A stretch of DNA of 63,306 nucleotides from an uncultured Clostridia bacterium (GTDB taxonomy: Bacteria > Bacillota > Clostridia > TANB77 > CAG-508), in NCBI GenBank assembly GCA_944387435.1, contig CALXEW010000008.1, positions 1-63,306 on the forward strand, in the 5' to 3' direction. Below, piece by piece: positions 1 through 11,605 of this stretch (positions are counted from its first letter, which is position 1; each line of letters starts with the position of its first letter). A program made the translations under genes and the position numbers. The notes below the pieces were generated by a model, which searched no databases, was not told where the DNA came from, and worked only from the letters and a program-made list of their open reading frames with translations.

Positions 1-117
1 AATATCGTAATTATTCTTTTCACAATATTCTTTTATCATTCGTAACTGTGAATCAATAGAATAACCATTATCTCTTTGGTCTTCTGTTGATACTCTTACA
101 TAAACTCCGCATCTCAT
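1..117 (-). CDS. Serine recombinase, N-terminal fragment cut by the window edge
   Basis: Only the first 39 codons lie in the window. They read as the start of a serine recombinase: a VYVRVSTEDQ block carries the nucleophilic serine at about residue 10 and is followed by a SIDSQ segment, as in large serine integrases. The ATG has a strong Shine-Dalgarno sequence (GGAGGAT) about seven bases upstream. The rest of the protein lies left of the window, so its length and integrity cannot be judged. It marks the edge of an integrated element whose other boundary is not visible. Confidence 0.85.
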   Translation of the reverse strand, partial: MRCGVYVRVSTEDQRDNGYSIDSQLRMIKEYCEKNNYDI

Positions 118-288
118 AAAAAATATCCTCCTTCACATGTTTCCTATCTAAAAAGCGTTTTTGCAAGTCTAATTTTAAAATTTATAATTTATATTCCTTG
201 AAAGGATTTTCTTAAATTAATGTATTTAAAATTTGACAATAGCATTGTTCCTTACTTGTTTCCTAAGTTGAATGCCATAATATGAAGG

Positions 289-573
289 CTAAGTTTTCAA
301 TTTTATAAGAATTTGTTTAAGTTCTTTTAGATTATACTTCTGCTGATATTCCTTAATATAGAATGGTTTACTAGATATTTCATTTACTTTGTATTCTAGT
401 ATTGTAAGAGTTATTGGATATGTAATTAGATATTCAGTAGGCTCTATAAATTGTAAATTAGTAACCATTAAATGCTTAATCTTTCCATTCTTAATTGTGT
501 AATTATAATTTTTAATGATTTCCAATAATTCCTCATTAGGTTTTAGTTCTTGTATTATCTTAAATTTAAGCAT
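289..573 (-). CDS. Small protein of unknown function (94 aa)
   Basis: An AT-rich ORF with a good Shine-Dalgarno (GGAGGAC) seven bases before its ATG. The product is basic, lysine- and isoleucine-rich, and has no signal peptide or clear membrane segment. I do not recognise the family. It lies between the recombinase fragment and tRNA-Gly on the same strand, so it may be cargo of the element that carries the recombinase. No terminator is obvious after it. Confidence 0.6.
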   Translation of the reverse strand: MLKFKIIQELKPNEELLEIIKNYNYTIKNGKIKHLMVTNLQFIEPTEYLITYPITLTILEYKVNEISSKPFYIKEYQQKYNLKELKQILIKLKT

Positions 574-664
574 TAAAAATGTCCTCCTTCCCAGAAAGAG
601 AACATATTAGTTTTATACGAAAAAACAACCTACAAACCTTTATAAGTTCGTAAGTTGCTATAAA

Positions 665-739
<75 letters not shown>

Positions 740-820
740 AAAAAATAAGATTGTTACAACAATAAGTATAACATATTAATTAAAAAAAGTAAAATTAGAA
801 AAGTTATATTTTTTAAATAG

Positions 821-1600
821 TTATTTCAAATTATAAAAATTTCTAAATTCATAACCTTGAGATTTCAAATAATCAATTGAATCTTTTAATACAATAGAAC
901 TATCATTAACATCATTTGTATCATGCATTAGAATAACAAGAGTATTCTTAGTTTTTGAAGATGATATTAAATTGTTTAATAATTGTTCTTTTGTATATTT
1001 TTGTTCAGAGTCTTTATTTAAAGCATTCCAATCAATATAAGTGTATCCTATATCTGCTAGATAATTAACATATTTATTTTTCTTATCTTTATAAATATTA
1101 GACATAAATCCATTAGGAAATCTAAATACATGTGAACAGTAATTACTAATACCAATAGCATTTCCAATTGCTAAATCTGTTTTTTCTATTTCATTAATAA
1201 AAGAATCAGTATTTTTATATAAAAGAGAATTATTATGACTATATCCATGATTAGCTATGTAGTGACCTTCTTTATAAGCTCGATTTACTATTTTAGGATA
1301 CTCTTCAACTTTTTTTCCTATTACAAAAAACGTAGCTTTGATATTTTCCTTTTCTAGTATGTCTAAAATTTTAGGAGTTATAGAAGGATTTGGTCCATCA
1401 TCAAAAGTTAGGTAAGCAACTTTTTCATTACCTTCAAAAATATTATTAATACTATCTATAAATTTATCTGACTCATTATTATAAGTTGAAGCGAGTAATA
1501 CAGTATTAGAAAAATATAGGATAAAATAAATGAATAATATTAGTAAAAGGAAAGCTACAATTAAAATTTTTTTATTTAACAAGAAAATTTTCAAAAACAT
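821..1600 (-). CDS. Membrane-anchored polysaccharide deacetylase (NodB domain)
   Basis: A carbohydrate esterase 4 protein that probably removes acetyl groups from peptidoglycan or another surface polysaccharide. An N-terminal hydrophobic stretch at about residues 9-36 acts as anchor or signal. The NodB domain follows: TFDDGP (catalytic and metal-binding aspartates), HGYSH (metal-binding histidines), RFPNG, and VILMHD near the C-terminus. The ATG at 1600 is preferred over an in-frame TTG two codons earlier. It reads away from the divergent ssrA gene and appears monocistronic. Confidence 0.9.
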   Translation of the reverse strand: MFLKIFLLNKKILIVAFLLLILFIYFILYFSNTVLLASTYNNESDKFIDSINNIFEGNEKVAYLTFDDGPNPSITPKILDILEKENIKATFFVIGKKVEEYPKIVNRAYKEGHYIANHGYSHNNSLLYKNTDSFINEIEKTDLAIGNAIGISNYCSHVFRFPNGFMSNIYKDKKNKYVNYLADIGYTYIDWNALNKDSEQKYTKEQLLNNLISSSKTKNTLVILMHDTNDVNDSSIVLKDSIDYLKSQGYEFRNFYNLK

Positions 1601-1671
1601 CACCAATAAAGAATATTATATAAATATGAAAATATTACAATTATTAGTAATAGAATAAACATTATTTGATG

Positions 1672-1700
1672 TTGATAAAATCTTTTAAATGTAGTATAAT
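1672..1700 (+). promoter_or_regulatory. Sigma-A promoter of ssrA
   Basis: TTGATA (1672-1677) and TATAAT (1695-1700) are separated by 17 bases and lie 11 bases before the mature 5' end of tmRNA. Confidence 0.8.
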
Positions 1701-1711
1701 AGATAAGACAT

Positions 1712-2066
1712 GGGGATGCAATGGTTTCGACATAATACTAGAAGTATGGATTGCAAGTAGTGGATGGTCGCTTTGGCCACTTAAAAAAAGCGAAAATAAA
1801 TATAAACGCTGATAGAGAAGAATTAGCATTAGCTGCCTAATTGCGGCTACGCTTTACTAGGAAGTCCCACCTTTTTAGATAAAGTGTTATAACAGTGGGA
1901 AACGAAGCTACTTTTGCTTTTGAAGTAGTAGGTATTTTAAAAAGCTATATTTTAATAAAACCTGTTTGTTGGTGTTATTAAAACGAATAGAATAAACAAA
2001 CTAAACTTGTAGATATCTATGTGGAAGGTATTGTGGACAGGAGTTCGACTCTCCTCATCTCCACCA
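1712..2066 (+). ncRNA. ssrA: Transfer-messenger RNA (tmRNA)
   Basis: The two ends pair as a tRNA-like acceptor stem (GGGGATG with CATCTCC), followed by discriminator A and an encoded CCA. The T arm GACAGGAGTTCGACTCTCC is present. The resume codon is GCG at 1790 and the tag reads AKININADREELALAA before a TAA ending at 1840, with the ALAA end recognised by ClpXP-type proteases. Stalled ribosomes are rescued by alanine charging and trans-translation. The tag is 16 residues, longer than the roughly 10-residue E. coli tag but similar to those of Firmicutes. Confidence 0.97.
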
Positions 2067-2071
2067 ATTAG

Positions 2072-2100
2072 GACACAAAATTAACCATTTTGTGTCTTTT
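2072..2100 (+). terminator. Terminator of ssrA
   Basis: A perfect ten-pair hairpin, GACACAAAAT with ATTTTGTGTC, is followed by a T tract six bases after the CCA end. Confidence 0.85.
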
Positions 2101-2735
2101 TCTATTTTTTTGTGAATTTATGTGTCATTAAAAATCAGTTGATATATATAGTATTTTAAAGTTTTTTTATTTTGTGTCACTCTGAAAAATTTATAAAATT
2201 CTTGTACCTTTTTACATCTCTGTCAACAATTTTGTCAACAAAAATATTAATTTTTTATGACCACAGTTCAATATGATAAGAAATCAATAAAAACATAGAG
2301 ATATAGGAGAGAGGAAAATTGTCAACAAATATTTTGTTGACAATTTTTCTAATATATTCTAATTAATATCTTTAAATTGAAAATAAGATTTTATTATAAT
2401 GGTTCATCAATAAAGTTTTGATTAACTCTTGTTTGAACTTCAAGATAATAAGATGCAACCTCTTTTGAATTCATTTCTTTATCTTCCTATGTAGCGAAAT
2501 CGTTAGTAAATTGTGTATTTATTCATAGTAATTTAGAGTAAAGTCCCTATTTTTGCAGGTTTTTACATATTTTTATAATTATCAATTGCAATAATAATAG
2601 AAGATAAAGAAAATAAGAAATATTAATAAATATTTTTTGTATATCGTAGAATATTTTGTCAGATACATTTTCTAAAATAGTATATGTAGATTAAAATATA
2701 ATTGGCTGACTATGAATTGAAAATTATGTAAAACT
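2101..2735. other. Gene-poor interval after ssrA with repeats and a possible integrase remnant
   Basis: No convincing gene is seen. A perfect 15-pair hairpin with a T tract lies at 2315-2347 and would terminate either strand; its arm (GTCAACAA) recurs at about 2221-2240. On the minus strand a 26-codon ORF at 2394-2474 (starting MNSKEV) looks like the end of a degraded gene. The 3' end of ssrA is a common integration site for islands, so this may be the scar of one, but no direct repeat of the ssrA end was found. Confidence 0.4.
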
Positions 2736-2791
2736 GTGGTATAATTAAAAGGTATCTACAGTTAGGCTTAGCCATTAGGGAAAGGGAAAGC

Positions 2792-3547
2792 ATGGCTACT
2801 ATCGTTAAGGCAGACGAAGAGTTTGCAAAGTATCGTATGTTCAACACTCAGGATAAGCACAACATCTTCGTTACAGACTTCGATGATGGAGTTGCGAAGA
2901 TTGATTTCACTGACGACTATACGCCAGAGTCTATGGCAAGGGTCATCGTAGGATGCTTCGATAAGAACTCAAACTTTAAGGAGGTAATTCTCAAGGCATA
3001 TGACTGTCCTAGTGACAATTATTTCAGGGGAATCGAATTGAATGTTTTTGGTAAGCATTTATTTGTTACCGAAAAGACAGCTAGCATAAGCGAAATTTCG
3101 AGTTTCATTAGGGACTCGATTGAAGAGTTTATAACAACTCTTCAAAATAAAGTACTCCAAGAGTTGGAGAGACAGAAAAAAGTCTTCGAAGACATGCAAG
3201 AGGCTTTTGTAAGTCAGAACATCCAACTCAGAGGAGCTCAAGCTGAGCAAGAGTGGATGAGATGGAGTAGATATATGCTCCAAGAAGATGACGGTAAGCT
3301 TATCGTTTTTGCCGGAGAAGCCTTCGCAAGGTACGTGCAGTTCCTAATTTTGAAAAAAGGTGTTCCGGAGTGGTCAGCATTTGATGAGGGCTATGATGCA
3401 GTGATGAATCATACTCATGCCAATGGAGCTATGCTTCAACGAGCGTTTGATATGCTCATCAAGTGTTGGAAACATGGTGGACGTCTCTCAATGTGGAACG
3501 ACGACCGAGCGAAGAAGGAGCTTGATGCTCTGCTAAACGAGTTCTAA
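2792..3547 (+). CDS. Orphan cassette protein C1 (251 aa, unknown)
   Basis: I do not recognise this protein. It appears soluble, with a predicted helical coiled-coil middle (about residues 110-150) and no signal peptide or membrane span. It shares a GCF-x5-NFKE block and a C-terminal F-x-G-x2-F-x2-YVQ block with the next gene, so the two are tandem paralogues. It stands alone, with TATAAT at 2740-2745, a purine-rich ribosome site GGGAAAGGG and a terminator at 3606-3634. Base composition and codons (CGT, CGA, AGG for Arg; GTC, ATC, CTC) differ sharply from the surrounding AT-rich genes, which suggests recent transfer or unusual selection. Confidence 0.8.
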   Translation: MATIVKADEEFAKYRMFNTQDKHNIFVTDFDDGVAKIDFTDDYTPESMARVIVGCFDKNSNFKEVILKAYDCPSDNYFRGIELNVFGKHLFVTEKTASISEISSFIRDSIEEFITTLQNKVLQELERQKKVFEDMQEAFVSQNIQLRGAQAEQEWMRWSRYMLQEDDGKLIVFAGEAFARYVQFLILKKGVPEWSAFDEGYDAVMNHTHANGAMLQRAFDMLIKCWKHGGRLSMWNDDRAKKELDALLNEF

Positions 3548-3605
3548 TGGCCAGCAACCATAGGAATACAATAATTCCTATCAAAAAAGAAAAAATATTT
3601 TCTTT

Positions 3606-3634
3606 ACCTCCTTTTTAAGGAGGTTTCTTTTTTT
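3606..3634 (+). terminator. Terminator of cassette C1
   Basis: ACCTCCTT pairs with AAGGAGGT and is followed by a long T tract. Confidence 0.85.
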
Positions 3635-3654
3635 GTAATTAAAGAAATTATTAA

Positions 3655-3683
3655 TTGACTTTTATGTAAATAGAATATATAAT
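3655..3683 (+). promoter_or_regulatory. Promoter of cassette C2
   Basis: TTGACT (3655-3660) and TATAAT (3678-3683) are 17 bases apart and lie between the C1 terminator and the C2 start. Confidence 0.7.
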
Positions 3684-3728
3684 ATCAATATCTATAGGCA
3701 GAAGTACTTACTTAGAGAGAGGAACATC

Positions 3729-4496
3729 ATGAAGACCACTATTAAAAAAGTGACTAAATTCTTTATGTTTGAGGAGGAGAATGGATTTGAAGTTACAATA
3801 GAAGGTTTGGAAGATGGATTAGCAGTCATCGAGATTCCGGTAGAAGTTGATGCTGTGCCTGATGAAGGTACTATATATGTTAGAGCTATAAACGAAGATG
3901 AATACGTATCCTTCATCTCCGGATGCTTTAGGGAAGATTCTAACTTCAAGGAAGAATTGCTAAGAGTATATGAATGCAAACCAGATACAGAATTTCTTGG
4001 ATTCAAACTGAGAGTGCAGGAAGTATCTTGTACAATAACTGAAGAGAATTCTTCAATTTTTAAAATCAAAGAGAGCTTAAGCTCAATGGTCCTTACTTTT
4101 GCCCAAAAAGTTATTGATGAGGCAAACCGAGAAATATATGAGCACAGCGAAAAGATTAAGAGGTTGAACGACATTCTTGATCATACAGAGCTAAGATTCA
4201 AAAGCTATCTAGCAGAGGTAGAATATGAAGAACAACTTGAGGGAAGAGATGTAGATGAGATAGGATATGGCGAGGATTTCGCTACTTATGTTCAATATCT
4301 TGTTAGCAAAGGATGTAACATTTCTGAAGCTGTTCATGATACCTATAAATTGTTTGAATCTATAGGAGCTACAGATGATGGAGATTCCCAAATAATACAA
4401 TTTGTTTGCCAGTATTGTCTATACGGTGAAGAGATAGTTAAAAGCTATTTCGATATACTAATGCAAAAGTTTAATGACGAGCTAAATAATCTCTAA
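3729..4496 (+). CDS. Orphan cassette protein C2 (255 aa, paralogue of C1)
   Basis: Unknown function. It aligns with C1 over its length: SGCFREDSNFKEELL against VGCFDKNSNFKEVIL, then a central helical stretch, then GYGEDFATYVQYL against FAGEAFARYVQFL. C2 has a longer acidic N-terminal region (about residues 20-50). It carries its own promoter at 3655-3683, an AGAGAGAGGAA ribosome site and a hairpin terminator at 4551-4578. Its composition is less divergent than that of C1, as if partly adapted to the host. The duplication must be old, because identity is low and confined to blocks. Confidence 0.8.
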   Translation: MKTTIKKVTKFFMFEEENGFEVTIEGLEDGLAVIEIPVEVDAVPDEGTIYVRAINEDEYVSFISGCFREDSNFKEELLRVYECKPDTEFLGFKLRVQEVSCTITEENSSIFKIKESLSSMVLTFAQKVIDEANREIYEHSEKIKRLNDILDHTELRFKSYLAEVEYEEQLEGRDVDEIGYGEDFATYVQYLVSKGCNISEAVHDTYKLFESIGATDDGDSQIIQFVCQYCLYGEEIVKSYFDILMQKFNDELNNL

Positions 4497-4550
4497 GAAA
4501 GGATTTAAAATGAAGGTTAAGTAACATTCATTAAAAAGAAATTTTTCTTT

Positions 4551-4578
4551 CCCTCTAATAATAGAGGGTTCTTTTTTT
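4551..4578 (+). terminator. Terminator of cassette C2
   Basis: CCCTCTA pairs with TAGAGGG and is followed by TTCTTTTTTT. Confidence 0.85.
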
Positions 4579-4645
4579 GTAATAATTGAAATATAAGGTG
4601 AATATAATAAAATGTGAATATTTTGTGAAAATTTTAAAATAGGTA

Positions 4646-5004
<359 letters not shown>

Positions 5005-5023
5005 TAAAGTTAGAAAAAATTTA

Positions 5024-6677
<1,654 letters not shown>

Positions 6678-6706
6678 TAAAATAGAATAATTGTAGGAAT
6701 TAAAAG

Positions 6707-6748
6707 AGAGTAGGGAATGTAGCAAAATGCAGTCGCTACTCTTTTTTA
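6707..6748 (+). terminator. Terminator of groESL
   Basis: AGAGTAG at 6707 pairs with CTACTCT at 6736-6742 across a 22-base loop, followed by a T tract. Confidence 0.75.
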
Positions 6749-6895
6749 AAATAAAAATTTTTGGGGTTAAATTAGATGAAATAAAATAAGAAAAAAAAAG
6801 AAAAATTTTTTATCAAAAATGTAACTTTTTTGTTTTAAAATTGTATATAAAGTGTATGAGAATAAAAGGGGAATTTTATTTTAGGAGAGGACATT

Positions 6896-8146
6896 ATGAA
6901 AAGTGATGATGAAATTAATGTTGGTATTGGATTTGTAACTGGAAGAGCAAATGTATGTGATGTTATTAATAGTTATTATAAACATATATTAAACCAAATA
7001 GAAAAAACAAATTATAATATAAAAGTAACATTTTTTATATTGTATGATACAACTTATCAAGGAACACCAAAAGAAGAATTTTATAAAATAAATCCAGATG
7101 TTTTTAATAAATTTAATATTATTTACATATCACCAGAAGAAAGAGAAGAAGAAAAGAAAAAATTAGAAGAAAAAAATATTTTAACATATGAAGAGGCAGA
7201 ATTGTTCTTTGGTAACGGACATGCTAAAGGAAGAAATACTGTATTATATTTTGCGTTGAAAAATGAAATGGACTATTTATTATTCTGGGACGATGATGAA
7301 TATCCAGTTGCATGTATTAAAGATGGTGATAAAATTATTTGGAAGAAACAAGATAATGTTATAAAACATATTGAAGAGATGGAAAAGAATAATGCTGATG
7401 TAACAATCGGTTATCATTGTGGATATATTTCACCAATACCATATTTGAATGTAAGTGATAACATTGAAGAAGATAATATACAAGATTTCATAGAAGCTAT
7501 AAGTAATGAATTAGTATCATATAAATCAATAAATGAAAAATTTAAAAAAGATAATGGTGTAACTTTTGCAGAAGAAAATTTAGCAAATGGACAAGGTGCT
7601 TATGAATTAAGAGGAGAAGACGGGAATAAATTTGTTGCAGGGTCTACATTATGTTTAAATTTAAGACATTTAGATAAAATACCAGCATTTTATAATCCGC
7701 CATCTGCAAGAGGAGAAGATACATTCTTTTCAATGAATTTGGAAAATTCTAAAGTAATAAAAGTACCAGTATATCATTTCCATGATGGATTTTTAAAATA
7801 TAAGAAAATAATGGAAGGAGACTATCCTAAAAAGTTTAAATTAATAAGAGCAAATGATAAAAATGTAGAAAAAAGATTTTTTAAAGCTTGTCAAGGCTGG
7901 ATAAAATATAAACCATTATTACTATATATATTAAATAGAGAAGATTATGATTATCAAATAAGAAAGGTAAAAGTAAAATTAAAAAGAAGTATTAGAAGGA
8001 TAGATCATTTATTTGATCAAAGTAATTTTGAAAATTTAGTAAAGCAATTAGATGAGTATGATAGCAAAGTAGAAGAACATTATAATGATTTTATTAGAAT
8101 AAATAAAATATGGGATAATTTAAAAAAATCAATTCCACTTATATAA
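6896..8146 (+). CDS. GT-A-like glycosyltransferase (416 aa)
   Basis: Probably a cytoplasmic nucleotide-sugar glycosyltransferase. The N-terminal half reads as a GT-A fold: beta-strand segments VGIGFVTGR and VTFFILYDT, then LFWDDDEYP, the DxD-type metal/nucleotide-sugar site at about residue 130. A second acidic site, ARGEDTFF, resembles the acceptor-side motif of family 2-like enzymes. The C-terminal 120 residues are charged and helical. No membrane span is seen. It stands alone with its own leader and a GGAGAGGA ribosome site. The sugar and acceptor cannot be predicted. Confidence 0.7.
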   Translation: MKSDDEINVGIGFVTGRANVCDVINSYYKHILNQIEKTNYNIKVTFFILYDTTYQGTPKEEFYKINPDVFNKFNIIYISPEEREEEKKKLEEKNILTYEEAELFFGNGHAKGRNTVLYFALKNEMDYLLFWDDDEYPVACIKDGDKIIWKKQDNVIKHIEEMEKNNADVTIGYHCGYISPIPYLNVSDNIEEDNIQDFIEAISNELVSYKSINEKFKKDNGVTFAEENLANGQGAYELRGEDGNKFVAGSTLCLNLRHLDKIPAFYNPPSARGEDTFFSMNLENSKVIKVPVYHFHDGFLKYKKIMEGDYPKKFKLIRANDKNVEKRFFKACQGWIKYKPLLLYILNREDYDYQIRKVKVKLKRSIRRIDHLFDQSNFENLVKQLDEYDSKVEEHYNDFIRINKIWDNLKKSIPLI

Positions 8147-8215
8147 GATGAGTGTTATAAAGTTATTGACTTTTAGTATAAAAAATGATACAATATGTGT
8201 CAAAAGAAAAGAAAT

Positions 8216-8300
8216 GTTACAATTCGTTTACAAAAGTATTATAAGTTTGTGAATAATTTGTAATATTTCTTGACACTAATGAATAAGTATTATATATAAT
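8216..8300 (+). promoter_or_regulatory. Promoter region of the 8.3 kb antisense sRNA
   Basis: TTGACA at 8270-8275 and TATAAT at 8295-8300 (19 apart, or 17 to an overlapping TATATA). The stretch just upstream and the -10 block AAGTATTATATATAATA are nearly identical to those of the second sRNA copy at 59382. Upstream, GTTACA (8216) and TTTACA (8227) are spaced 11 bases. Another promoter-like pair, TTGACT (8166) and TACAAT (8189), lies farther upstream. Confidence 0.6.
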
Positions 8301-8306
8301 AGTTAA

Positions 8307-8400
8307 TAAAAAGAATAAGAGCCGAAGCCCTTATTCAGCCGTTGTTTTTTAGGAGCTTGAGTTTTATCTCTAGAATTGGGATAAAGCTCAAATTTTCGTT
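8307..8400 (+). ncRNA. Candidate antisense sRNA, copy 1 (type I antitoxin-like)
   Basis: Predicted to start about seven bases after the TATAAT. It opens with a hairpin at 8313-8336 and ends in a long hairpin at 8357-8391 followed by a T-rich tail. It lies antisense to the 3' end of the minus-strand transcript that encodes a 35-residue hydrophobic peptide, the geometry of type I antitoxins such as RatA or SR4. A related RNA sits at 59.4 kb. The boundaries are inferred, not measured. Confidence 0.55.
8310..8336 (-). terminator. Terminator of the minus-strand small-peptide mRNA
   Basis: Read on the minus strand, a ten-pair stem GAATAAGGGC / GCTCTTATTC closes a TTCG loop and is followed by TTTTT. 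On the + strand the same hairpin has an A-C mismatch, so it seems selected for the minus strand. It overlaps the end of a 60-codon minus ORF (8303-8482), which argues that ORF is not the real product. Confidence 0.65.
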
Positions 8401-8408
8401 TTGTGGAC

Positions 8409-8516
8409 TCATACTTGAATGAGTATTTGCTTTTGGAACAAATATGTACTAAAAAGCACATTCCGCAAAGCGAAAATACCAACACCTATTAACCACTTAA
8501 GAATTAAATCTAGCAT
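8409..8516 (-). CDS. Small hydrophobic peptide, candidate type I toxin (35 aa)
   Basis: The minus strand has a strong promoter (TTGACA 8692-8687, TATAGT 8669-8664, 17 apart), a long structured leader, a GAAAGGGGG ribosome site and ATG at 8516. The peptide begins MLDLILKWLIGVGIFAL, a membrane-spanning helix, and ends ILIQV. This organisation (short membrane peptide, structured 5' leader, antisense RNA over the 3' end) matches Firmicutes type I toxins. I do not recognise the peptide itself. Removing one T near 8463-8467 would instead fuse the helix to a longer hydrophilic tail, so a frameshifted longer protein is an alternative. Confidence 0.5.
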   Translation of the reverse strand: MLDLILKWLIGVGIFALRNVLFSTYLFQKQILIQV

Positions 8517-8563
8517 GGTGTGATAACCCCCTTTCATTAGTACTGGCACCAAACATTCTGTTG

Positions 8564-8635
8564 AAAGTTAGGTGCACGGATTAATAGTTGATTGCTAGAA
8601 ATAGTAAATAACTACTAATCTATGCACCCAACTTT
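8564..8635. repeat. Long imperfect inverted repeat in the small-peptide mRNA leader
   Basis: The arms AAAGTT-x-GGTGCA and TGCACC-x-AACTTT, extended by GATTA/TAATC and TAGTT/AACTA, pair over about 27 bases around a short loop. It lies in the 5' leader of the minus-strand small mRNA, where it could hide or pause the transcript. Confidence 0.7.
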
Positions 8636-8663
8636 AAAGGGAGTTCCCAAACAACTTGACCAT

Positions 8664-8692
8664 ACTATATCAAAAATCAAAATCAATGTCAA
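8664..8692 (-). promoter_or_regulatory. Sigma-A promoter of the minus-strand small mRNA
   Basis: Minus-strand TTGACA (8692-8687) and TATAGT (8669-8664) are exactly 17 bases apart. Transcription would start near 8657. Confidence 0.75.
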
Positions 8693-8710
8693 TATGGATT
8701 TTAACAAAAA

Positions 8711-8918
8711 TGTGGATAAATTGTGGAAAAAAATCAACACCTGTGGATAACTTAATAGGTTTAGAGAAAAATTGTAAAAATATTACTAATTTAAAGGGAT
8801 ACAGAGGAGTAGACAAAAAAACAATACATTCTTGTGAAAAAATTTTAAATTTATTAAAAGAGGCAAGAAAAATAATTTTTATCTTTTTGTTGATTTATTA
8901 TAGTAAATATACTATAAT
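8711..8918. promoter_or_regulatory. DnaA-box-like cluster and palindrome in an AT-rich interval
   Basis: TGTGGATAA, the complement of the consensus DnaA box TTATCCACA, occurs perfectly at 8711-8719 and 8742-8750, with a near match TTGTGGAAA at 8721. Very AT-rich DNA follows, containing a perfect 22-base palindrome at 8897-8918 (ATTATAGTA, AATA, TACTATAAT). A weak ORF spans this stretch but has no ribosome site and is not called. No dnaA or dnaN is nearby. Confidence 0.5.
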
Positions 8919-9014
8919 AATTTTGGAAATTTCCTAAATAGAAAAAGCATATAAAATAGAAGAAAAACTAAAAGTAGGCAAAAAAGTTAGAATAAAGGCA
9001 GAAAACATTGTTAT

Positions 9015-9090
9015 GCCAAAATAGCTCAGTTGGTAGAGCAACGGATTCGTAACCCGTAGGTCAGCAGTTCGATTCTGCTTTTTGGCACCA
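9015..9090 (+). tRNA. tRNA-Thr (anticodon CGU)
   Basis: The acceptor stem GCCAAAA/TTTTGGC, D arm GCTCAGTTGGTAGAGC, anticodon loop TTCGTAA, T arm and encoded CCA are all present. Threonine identity follows from anticodon CGU and the resemblance to other bacterial tRNA-Thr. It lies immediately left of the decayed mobile island. Confidence 0.95.
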
Positions 9091-9157
9091 TTAAGTAAAA
9101 TCGTTGCACCACGATTTTTGAGATTAATCAACTTGAAAAGGTTGATTATTTTTTTGA

Positions 9158-9430
<273 letters not shown>

Positions 9431-9593
9431 GTAATTTGAGGAAGAAATATCCACTATCCAAATTACAAGAGTACATATCATAGAAAGCAAGGCATTGATA
9501 TTTTTAGAGTTTTTAAAAATTATACTATATTGATTTATTTAGTGATTTTATAAAAAGAAAATTAAGAGATAGATATAAATTAGAAAACTCTTT

Positions 9594-9638
9594 AAGTGTC
9601 AATAGCAGAGCTTATGTGCTATGTGACACTTATTTTTT
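9594..9638 (+). terminator. Terminator upstream of the recombinase
   Basis: AAGTGTC at 9594-9600 pairs with GACACTT at 9625-9631, with an inner ATAGCA/TGCTAT stem, followed by a T-rich tail. The rest of 9431-9593 shows nothing recognisable. Confidence 0.7.
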
Positions 9639-9644
9639 ATTTAA

Positions 9645-11497
<1,853 letters not shown>

Positions 11498-11518
11498 GGT
11501 ATGCTTAGCCTCGCAGAG

Positions 11519-11557
11519 CCCCCAGAGTTTTGATATGATGTCAAAACTCATAGGGGG
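11519..11557. other. oriT-like hairpin upstream of the relaxase
   Basis: An inverted repeat with CCCCC/GGGGG outer and GAGTTTTGA/TCAAAACTC inner arms around TATGATG lies 49 bases before the relaxase start. Mobilization origins of MOBV elements typically sit just upstream of mob and contain such a hairpin. The nick site cannot be named from the sequence. Confidence 0.5.
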
Positions 11558-11605
11558 TTAGGATTTGTGACAAGTCAAAATCCTCGTGTTAAGGAAGTAT
11601 GAAAA

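Noticed and set aside
2101..2735. An active integrase at the ssrA 3' end.
   Set aside because: Only a 26-codon remnant-like ORF and hairpins are present, and no repeat of the ssrA end was found.
8303..8482. A 60-codon minus-strand ORF starting with GTG.
   Set aside because: It has no ribosome site, its 3' part runs through a strong terminator hairpin, and the 35-codon ORF has a better start. A one-base frameshift joining both remains possible and is noted there.
8656..8937. A 93-codon + strand ORF.
   Set aside because: It lacks a ribosome site and runs through DnaA-box-like repeats and a palindrome; composition is like intergenic DNA.
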